10,329 nucleotides of DNA from CAZPCZ01 sp964585225. Lineage in GTDB: Bacteria > Patescibacteriota > Patescibacteriia > JACPHY01. Shown here piece after piece: positions 1 to 9,000 of this stretch (position 1 is the first letter of the stretch; the number at the start of each line of letters is the position of its first letter). Both the position numbers and the translations under genes were made by a program. The stretch spans positions 1-10,329 of the forward strand of contig CAZPCZ010000050.1 of the NCBI GenBank assembly GCA_964585225.1, in the 5' to 3' direction. The notes beneath the pieces are model-generated. The model was not told where the DNA came from, searched no databases, and saw nothing but the letters and a program-made list of their open reading frames with translations.

Positions 1-3000
1 ATCGCCGGCGCCACCTTGGTCCCGCCGGTCGCATCGTACGCCATCACAGCGGCCTTCAACGCATCGCGCTGGTCAATTCCACTGAGCGCCATGTCGGTCG
101 TCGTCACACGGTTCCGGTAGCTCACGAGACCGATGCGGACGCGACCCGAACCTCGGCCGGCGAACAGTTGGTCAATGAGGCCTCCGGGGTTCGCGATGGC
201 TCGCTTCGCGCACTCGATGCGCGTGCGCGTTGCACCGTCGCACGTTGCCGTTCCACTCGACATGCTCCCCGAACGATCCGTGATGATCACGACGTTCATC
301 CGACCAACATCGTCGTCAAGTGCGACGTCGAAACGCAGTCCGCCGAGAAGGCGGCATCCGGGGAAACGGACGACCTTCTCCTGCCCGTTCCCGATCTCCA
401 CCTCGACCGCATCGCCAGTCGCCCCGAACTTCGCCGACTGCGGCGTGTACGCCGGTGGGCACTTCGCGGTGCACGCCGCGTTGCACACCTGGTGCTGCCA
501 GCTCAGGCCCGCAATGGTCGTCGCGCTCGCGTTCGCTGCCGGTTGGTTCGTATTCGAAGCGAAGTCACATTCCTCCGGGCCGTTCTTCGCACGGTCGCCG
601 CAGAAGCCGCCCTGCTTCGTCGCGATCGCGCAGGTACCCTGTACGCAGTAGTTGCACGTGCGGCCGTACTCGCACGCCGCGTTCGGCACGCACCGCGGGT
701 CACTGGGGCTCGCACAGGTCGCGCGCCAGTTCGACACACCGACGTCGCACGCTTCGGTCGCGCACGCGCCGCCCGGACCGCAGTCCGCGTTCGATCGGCA
801 TGGTGTCCCCACCTTCGACGGCTCGCCGCCCGAGCACGTCGGTGCGAGCTGAATCGCGTCACCGCATACCGCGCGCTTGCAGGCGCTCGTGCACGCGTCG
901 ACATCCCGCTCGCAGGTATTGCTTGGCCCGCACTCCGAGTCCTGCCGGCACTCCTTGAAGAGGTCGTTCGAGCAGCGCCCCTTCCCACCATCGTCGCACT
1001 CCTCGCCGGCGTCGATGTCGCCATCCCCGCACGCCGCGGCGGCCGCGGTGCACGCACTCCAACCAAGCGCTGCGGCCGTCGTACCGGTTGCGGTGCCGTT
1101 GATCGCGCCACCTGCCACATTCGCCACCTTACACGCTGCTGCAGTCCCCGGTGTCCCGCATGACCGCGCCTGCACGCCTTCGATGGTCACGCGGTGGAGC
1201 ACGAGGTTCGAATTGAACGTGCCGCCATTCCAGTCGTTGTTCCACTCGAGCCGAAGTGTCCGATCGCCGGACGATACATCGCTCATGATGATCGAGGTCG
1301 TCTGGTGCGCTGTCGAAGCGAGCGCCCACACCGTCCCGTGATTCACCCACGATCCACCGCTCGTCAGCTTCGACTGGACCCAGATGCGGTGGTAGAGCCC
1401 CGCGCCGCCCTGCGCGCCGAGCGGGTTGTAGTCGTTGATCGTCTTCCCACTCGGGAGGCTCGCCTCGATGGTATCGCGTGTGAGGTTCGAGAGGTCCGTC
1501 CCGGCATTCGATGTCTCGAGCGTGAGTCGAATGCCCCCCACTGCGTTATTCTGCGTCCGCACGGTGAACGGAATGCGTAGCGCAACGTCGGCGATCGTAT
1601 CGGGCGTCGAAGGGTCCGCCTGCCACGGCAACTGTCCGCCAGTGAGCGTCGTCCCCGGAGTATGAGCCAACGGTGTCCGAAGGTCCCCGGTGCCTTCGAC
1701 ACACGAACGCGTCTCGTTCCCGTCGCACTGCTCGCCACGATTCGGAGTCACTCGACGCACGCGCACGACGCACGTCTCGCCGGTTCGGCAATCCGCGTCC
1801 ACGGTGCACGGCTCCTTACCCCACACACCCGTCGCAGACCGGCACGCCTTCGTGTCTGTCCCACCGTCCTGTACGGTGCTGTCTCCGCAGAACCCGCCGG
1901 CCACCTTACACGGATTCGTACTCGTCGAGGCCGTGCACTCGTACTGCGTCGCCGCTGAGGACTGCGCGGGCGTCGTCGCGACGTTCGCGGTCCCATCGCA
2001 CTGCTCGCCGTATGCGGACTGCACTATTGTGTCGCCGCAGCGACCGCCGGTCCACGTGCACGATGTCGAGCACTCGTACTGCGTGTTGGCGGTGACACCA
2101 GTGATCTGTCCCGCGGTCGTGATGCCGGGCACGACGCCGGCGGCCGGATGTCCCGACGGCACGCGACCACCCGTCGGCCCCACGTCGCACTGCTCGGTAC
2201 CGTCACGCACAGAATTCCCGCACTGCGAGGCGCAGAACCCCGTCACCCACTGACAAGCCGGCGAGCAGGTCTGGAAGCGAGCGCCGTTCGTCACGGTAGT
2301 GTTCTGGCACGTCTGACCTACGGGGCAATCGTTGTTCCCGCTGCAGAGCGCGCCGGTGCCTCCGCACTTCTTCACCGTGCACGCGCCCGACACCGGTGCC
2401 GTCGCGCCCGGCGGATCGCACTGCTCGCCCTCCGCGGTCTGCGTGACCCCATCACCGCACCGCCCCGCAATGCCGAACGATTGCGTCGTAGCGACTGGAA
2501 TGGCGACGATCGTACTCGCTGGGATCGGTGACCAATCCCGACTCGGCGACCCCGCAGGCGGCGTCGTGCCCGCGAATTCGAACCGCGCACCGACGGTCCA
2601 CTGTCCGTTCGGCTGCCGCTGGTACCGGTAGAGGTACGATTGCGGCGGTTCCCTGTACAACTGATCCTGCTGGTTCCAGCACGTCGCTTGGTCGTACTGC
2701 GTATTGTTCGCTGCGATGCCGCTGCACGCACCACCGAACGCGTTGATCGGGTCAGAAGGCAACGGCGTAAGCCCGATCGCGGTCCCGAGTTCCTGCTGCC
2801 ACGATGGCCAGCGACTCACGGTGAGCCCGGGGATGAACGTGCCGGCGGCGAGCTCGGGTCCGGAGGCGAAGCAGGTCTCGCCCGCCGGGCACACACCGGG
2901 CTGCCCCGCGGTAGCGGCCGGGTCGCACGCCTGCGGGGTCACAGAACAGCGCGCGCGACTACGGCCGTACGCCTCGATGGCGAAGCGAATCTCGTTGAGA

Positions 3001-6000
3001 TCCTCGAGGCGTCTGGTGTCGCGGGTGAGCTTGTCCTTCGGGGACCGACACACGCCGTTCGAGAACGTGTTCCCTGCCGGCAGCGTCCAACGGCAATCGA
3101 GATTAGACGTGCAGCCAATCGCCTCGCACGTCCCGGCATTCTCGCCGGAGCACGCCTGGCCGATTGACCAACACTGCGCGCGGTTCCCGCTGCACCGCGC
3201 GACGAGCACGGCAGGTGCAGTCTGCTGGACGCACAGGCGATCGTTCGCTGGTATGAGGTCGGTGTTGATCCGGAGGCCGGCGAGTACCTGCCGGAGGATC
3301 TCCTGCGTCTCCGCGACCGCGCCGTCGTTGTAGGACAGAACAGCAATATTCGTGAAGATGCTCCCGGTATTCGCGGCATTGAGGTACGACGATCGCCCCG
3401 CTTGCACGCCGCGGTACTGATCGACCTCGATCGGCGTCGTCGCCTCCGTGAAACCCTGTTGCTGGAACCAGCGCGCAACGCTCACGTGCCCCGCGTTCTC
3501 GTAGAGACGCAGGCCCACTGCGTCCTTCCCTTCGCGACAGAACTCACCCGGCGGACAGGCGCCAGCGAGCGTCGGATCGCACCGCTCACCGGAGACGGAA
3601 CAGTACGCAACCGGCGAGCCCGCGACGACCTCGCGCGGGAGGAAGAAGAACTCCTTGCGCAGCTCATCAACGGTCGCCTGCGTCTCTGGCGGATCGTTCG
3701 AGACGACGTCGTCGAACGCCGGGAGGTCGTCGCGGAGCGCGAGGAGGCACTTCGTCCCCGTAAGATTTGTGCAGTCGCTGTCCTGCGCGCACACCCGCGC
3801 ACCGACCAGCGGCTCTGGTGAACTCGGACCCGGGGTGCGACAGACCTTCCGATCGCCCTGGTCGCGACAGTACACGATGGAGAGATGCTCGGAGCGAAGC
3901 AACGCCGCTTGCGACGACGGATCGTCCGGCGCTGGGTACGCGCTCCACGTCGCCGGATTCGTCACTGACGGCCACGGGTTCTCGCAAATGAGCGCGCGGA
4001 GCTGGCCGCGGCCGGTGAATGACTCGCCGACGCAACGCCCTCCGGTGCACGTCTGCCCAGCCGCGCAGACGTGCTCTGCGGTCGCCGCGGTACACGTCGG
4101 AGCGGTCGTGTTCACGGTGATCGTCGCGGTCGCGAGCGCGAGCGCGTCGCCGTTCTTCGTCGGCTCCGCTGATTTGAATGCGCAGCGCTCGTTCGCCTCG
4201 CAGGGAAACTGCGGGTTTCCGGTCGTGATCGGCGAGGTCACCGCGATGTCGGCTGCGCTCGTGGCCCACGCGTACGTCCACGCGTAGATGCTGGAGATCG
4301 AGGTAATTGGCGCATCACCCACCGCGGTACGTGCCTCGGCCCGGAGCTTCGCGCGGTCATCGAGTCGCTGGAGGAGGTAGCTCACGGGATCCACCTGGAT
4401 ACGGCTCACCGTGCAGATCTGCGCGCCAGTTCGGAACCGCCAGGTGTCAACCAGGAAGTCGCGAAGGAGCACACCGTCTACCGACCGAATACTCAACGAC
4501 GGACCATCGCTCGCATCGAGGACGCGGAAGCGGTACCACGTCAGTGGCGCGAGCGCGGCCGCGAGTTCGAGGTGGAGTTCGCTGATCGGCTGATTCCCAT
4601 TGAGCGCATCGACGACCACGGGTGTCACCTCCACCGGCTCCCAATCTGCTGCAACATCGATCCGGCACGGATCGCCTCCCCCCGCCTTGCACCGCTCGAG
4701 CACGGCCCCACGGCGGTACGACTGGCCGGTCGCGAGGTCCGTGACCACACCGGCCGATCCTGGGTCCATGGGCTGGTTGAACCGCGCGGTGACGCGGATG
4801 TTCCGACACACGCCCGTCGCGTTATTGCCTGGAGTCGTCGGCGCTATGATCATCGGCCGTTGTCGACAGCACCCGAGCCGATCAATGCCGTAGCTCGCCG
4901 GGGTGACGCCGGACGCCGGGAAGTTGCATTGCTGGTCGCTCGTGAATCCGCACTGGAGCTCCACCGACCCTTGCCCGGTCACGCCCGCGACGCTCGCGGT
5001 GATTGGCGTGGACTGCGTGCCGGTCGCTTGCTGCGGCGCGCCCTGCCCCCTCGCCTGCACGATCTGACTGGGGTCCGGGAAGTCGCTGATGCTGCCGACG
5101 TCGCACGCCTCACCGGTGTGCACCCGGCCATCACCGCACAGCGACGGCTGCGCCGATCCGGTCCGCGCGTTCCGCCACGTGATCGAGGCACCCTCGAAGA
5201 GGCAGGTGGAGGAGCAACCGTCACCCTCCATGGGCACGGGGTCCTCGCACGCTCCACCGGCACCGCAGTCCACTGCCGTGGTCGCGGTCGTGCATGGTCG
5301 TCCGGCGCTCGCACCGCTCGACGCACTGCAGATACCGATAGCACCGTCATCGCACTGCTCACCGTTCGATGCGTTCACCTCTCCATTTCCGCACTGGTTC
5401 ACACCGGTCCCTGCGTCCGGATTCCCGAGGCGGATACACCGGTCGTAGTCGCATCCACGCTTCGTCCACGTCGTGCGCGGCGTCTCGCCGGGCACCGAAA
5501 CCGCTCCTGGATCACACTCCTCGCCACCCGCGACCGCGACGGAACCATCACCACAGCGCGCGAGGATACCATCCGGCGCGTCGGTCGCGTGGTACTGCCG
5601 CGGCGTGCCCTCGTGCAAGCACCTGCTCGAGCAGCCGTCGCCGTCGAGCGTGTTCCCATCGTCGCAGTCCTCACCGTCGCCCGGCGGACCACCGTTCCCG
5701 CACACGGATCCGAACCCGCTCCCCTTCCGGAGACACGACCCAGGGTCACACCACGCCGGGAACGTGAACGCGCACGCGCTGCTTGCGGTGACGCCCCCGA
5801 TGGTCACCGCGCAGTCCGCATCCGCTGCGCATACTTCCCCTGCTTTTGGCCCGCCCGCAGCGCAGCGCTTTCCTCCGTCGCACTCCTCGCCCGCATCGGT
5901 GGCACCGTTTCCGCACGTGCCGCCCTCGGCGACGGTCTTCGCGCCCTTCCGGAGACACGTCGCTACGTCGCACCACGATGCGTTCTCGGGTTTCGGTTCA

Positions 6001-9000
6001 CACTCCTCCCCCGGCTCCATGACGCCATTCCCGCAGATGCCGGTCACACGTCGGGAACCCGGCCGCATACACTGGATGCTGCACGACGGATCGGACGCGC
6101 GGGTGATCGCGGTGATCGCATGGACATTCAAGGGATCCGGGAACGTCCCGTTCTCCTGGACGCTCGTGAACCGTGCGACGACGCCGCTCGGGTTGCTCAT
6201 CTCCCAACCCCATTGGAGCGATTCCGAGTCAATCGGCTGCCCCTGCGGGCTACACTGGTCGGGAGCCGAGAATGGCACCGAAGCGACCGTCGCGCGTTCT
6301 CCGACGACGTGGAGGACGACCGGGTTTGCGGAGAGGTCAATCCGCGAGACCCCACACGGCTCCGACCGCGTCCGGAACGTCCACGAGTACGCATCGAGGC
6401 TTCCGGTGTTGTTATCCGCGTAGTTCAACCCATCGAGCGGCACACCCCATGCGCTCTTCACGCCGCTCGCACCGCCGCTGAGCACGACGCGGTAGGATCG
6501 GTTCGGCTCTAACTGGTACGTGGTGCCGTCCATCCGCGTCCAGATGATCTGCGGGTCGGTCCCCACGCGGCGCTCCGCGCAGAACCCGTCGATCGAATTC
6601 GCCGCGCAGGCGGTCGGCACCGCGGCCTGCAGCGTGAGCTCCGACGCTCCCGTCTGGGGGTTTTGGCGCCGACAGTTCTCCTGAGTACATTCGTACAGTC
6701 GCGCGGTCCCGATGTTGACCGATGCCGTGAGGAGATCAATGTTCGTCACCGCGATGACGCGACTGTTCGGGCACGCCTGCTGGCAGCTCGCGGTCGGGTA
6801 CACCGCGGTCACGCGCGGCTTCTCGAAGCGGACGGTGACGTTGGATGCTCCGACTCTCGACGGCGCTCCCGGCAGCGCGACCGTCGCCTGCACGATGGCC
6901 GGCTGCGGCACGCCGACCGCGTTCACCGGCGTCTCGCTGGCTCCCCGCGCGGTCGCGGTGTTCGAGAAAATGTTGCGATCGGCATTCACCGGTGTGAAGT
7001 CACACCGCTTTGCTGCCGTACAGAACGGCGTGACGCACGTCCCGATCGTCTCATCGCACGCCCCACCGAATGGCGCACACGCCGCAGCGCTCGTACACGT
7101 CACCGTCGCGCAGTCCGATGATTTCGTGCACCACCGACCGCGCTCGTCGAACGGCACGCTCACGAAGGTTGTTCCGGCGACGGGTTGCTCCACGGTCCAA
7201 CTCCACGGCATCCCTGCCGTGTTCAGCGTGAAGCACGTTGACGCATCGCTCACCCCATCAGCACGGACGTGGACGAGCCCGGGGTGTTCCGCGGTCGTCG
7301 TGAGGTCCGTCGCCAACGCGGGGCCCCGCTGCGTCGCGAGCCCCTCGACCGGCGAGGTGAGCACCGCGTTCACCGCGCACGGCTCTGCGGACTCCCGCGT
7401 GCGGAACCGGAACCGGTAGTTCCCGCCCTCGCTCCCATCCTTGTCTCCATCGAGTCGGAGCCGCGGATCGCTCGCGCTCCGGAACGCGGTGACCGGAACC
7501 GGTGCGGCACCGCCCCGATCGACGAGCTCGTCGTTCCCTTGGACGATCACCTCGTACCATGTCCCCGGCAACCACCCACCGACCGCTGGGGTGACGGTCA
7601 GGATGTTGTTCGCGAGCTGCAGACGACCGCCGCTGTCGTCCACGCGGATGTCGAGCCCATCGGTGAGCTCCTCGCGCACCGCGCACGCATCGCCCTGCCG
7701 CATCACCTCGAGATCGTCGAACTGCACTGCGTACACGTCGTCCGGATTCGCGGGCTGGTCAGCGGGTGGCCCGGTGAGGTAGAGGCGAAGGAAGCCGGGC
7801 GTTGGCGGGCCAGTCGGTTGCCCGCTCGCGTTGAGCTGTTGACGGCTGTTCACCCCCGCATCGAACGTGATGGATACCGCGAGCTCCTTCCACGTCCTAT
7901 CAATCGCGACCTCATTCGCGACCTGCTGGTACCAGCCGGCGCCGGTCGGTTGTGGACCGCCGCTTCGGCCGATGACGATCCCGGCTCTCCGATTCGGGTT
8001 CTGCGCCGGCGCCGGGTCCCGCACGAACACGCGCGCAGTGTACGTCGTCCCATTGGTATCTGGGATGAGGGATGCGGGGGCATTGATCGCGAAGAAGTGA
8101 CGATCTTGCGGCGCGTCGCGAGGGACGTCGCTCTGCCGTGGCTGGAGTGGCGCATTCGCGTGGCCCTCGTCCGTCTTCGCGAGCCGTAGCACGCCGGTCC
8201 CCCCGTGCGCCTGACCCACCGCTGGAAACTCCTCGCGTCTCGCGGTGACCCATACGCTCTCCAAGGGAGAGGCATCTGGCGGCTCTTCCACACGCCATTC
8301 CGTTTCCGTGAGGCTCCCCGCGGCCTCAAAACTCCCACCCGCCGCGGCGGCGACGTTCGTCCCGCCGCCGCACCGGAACACGCGCACGCCCTGAGCGGCG
8401 ACGTTCGCGGTGAGCGGTGGCAGCGGAGCGCCGGGTGCCCCCAACGCCGCCATGCTCGTCGAGAACTGCACGCGGACGTTCGCGTTCACACAGGCCTCCA
8501 TGCCCTGCCCCTGGCTGTCCCACGGCGACGGGCTGAACGCCTCGCAGGACTCAACGACACGCGGCACTTTCGGGATGACGCCAGTCGCAAACGTCCACTG
8601 GTACGACCCTCGGTTCGGCCCGGTCGCGCACGCCGCCGCGGTCGCCGCGCACGTCCCGTTCCCGCAACAGATCTGTCCCTCCGCGCACGCCGCCGCGCCA
8701 CCTGCACGGCAGTCCTTCACCTCGAACGTCACCGGGTTTGAGCCCTGGTTCCCCTGGAGTCCGGGTGCCGCGGGGTCATCATCGCGAGTCGGGAGCTGGC
8801 CCAATTGCCAGAGGCGCAGCGGACCGGTCCGAGCGGTCGTGGGCACGAGGAGGCCGCGGATGAGGCCGTCGGCCCACTCGAAGTTCCCCGCGCGGTCCGC
8901 ACCAGCTGGCGGACCCGATGCGATGTCCGCCGCGATGCCATCGAAGAACCGGATTGCTCCGACGCCACCGCCGAACCGCTCACCGATGAGCTGGATTGAT

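Larger units (their letters stand above)
459..1160 (-). repeat. Cysteine repeat cluster III: CG(D/N)-type repeats mixed with C-x5-C-x5-C staples (residues 3057-3290)
   Basis: Three CG-type copies are visible: CGDGDIDAGEECDDGG (1031), a degenerate CGDAIQLAPTCSGG (866) and CGDRAKNGPEECDFASN (602). Two staples, CRQDSECGPSNTC and CRSNADCGPGGAC, lie between them, followed by CEYGRTCNYCVQGTC. The cluster closes with QVCNAACTAKCPP just ahead of the VWA region. Cysteine density is the highest in the window. The family is DUF4215 / myxococcus-type, extracellular and disulfide-bonded. Confidence 0.8.
1701..2459 (-). repeat. Cysteine repeat cluster II: four CG(D/N)-type repeats, the last one interrupted (residues 2624-2876)
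   Basis: Copies start at CGDGVTQTAEGEQCDPPG (2459), CGNSVRDGTEQCDVG (2222), CGDTIVQSAYGEQCDG (2039) and CGDSTVQDGG (1889). The fourth lacks its GEQCD half where expected; NRGEQCDGN appears only at about 1715-1742, after a stretch holding the staple CTVDADCRTGETC. QYECSTSCTWTGGRC and QYECTAST with CKVAGGFC are related spacers. DUF4215-type assignment is good for the first three copies and moderate for the fourth. Confidence 0.8.

Noticed and set aside
241..300. Internal ATG codons (such as the one before the VWA strand) as a separate gene start
   Set aside because: There is no upstream stop in the frame and no convincing ribosome site, and the domain string is continuous across it.
168..1163. 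Plus-strand open frame of 331 codons
   Set aside because: It overlaps the VWA and cysteine repeats on the opposite strand. Its composition is dominated by Arg and Ala and no family is recognisable.
5094..6035. Evenly spaced repeats as a possible CRISPR array
   Set aside because: The repetition is at protein level (CGNG...GEECD). Nucleotide repeats are imperfect, unevenly spaced and in frame with the coding sequence.
4572..6512. Plus-strand open frame of 646 codons
   Set aside because: It is antisense to the continuous minus-strand frame, which carries recognisable DUF4215-type and Big_5 motifs here. Its translation is Arg/Ala/His/Leu-rich with no domain, as expected of a GC-rich shadow.
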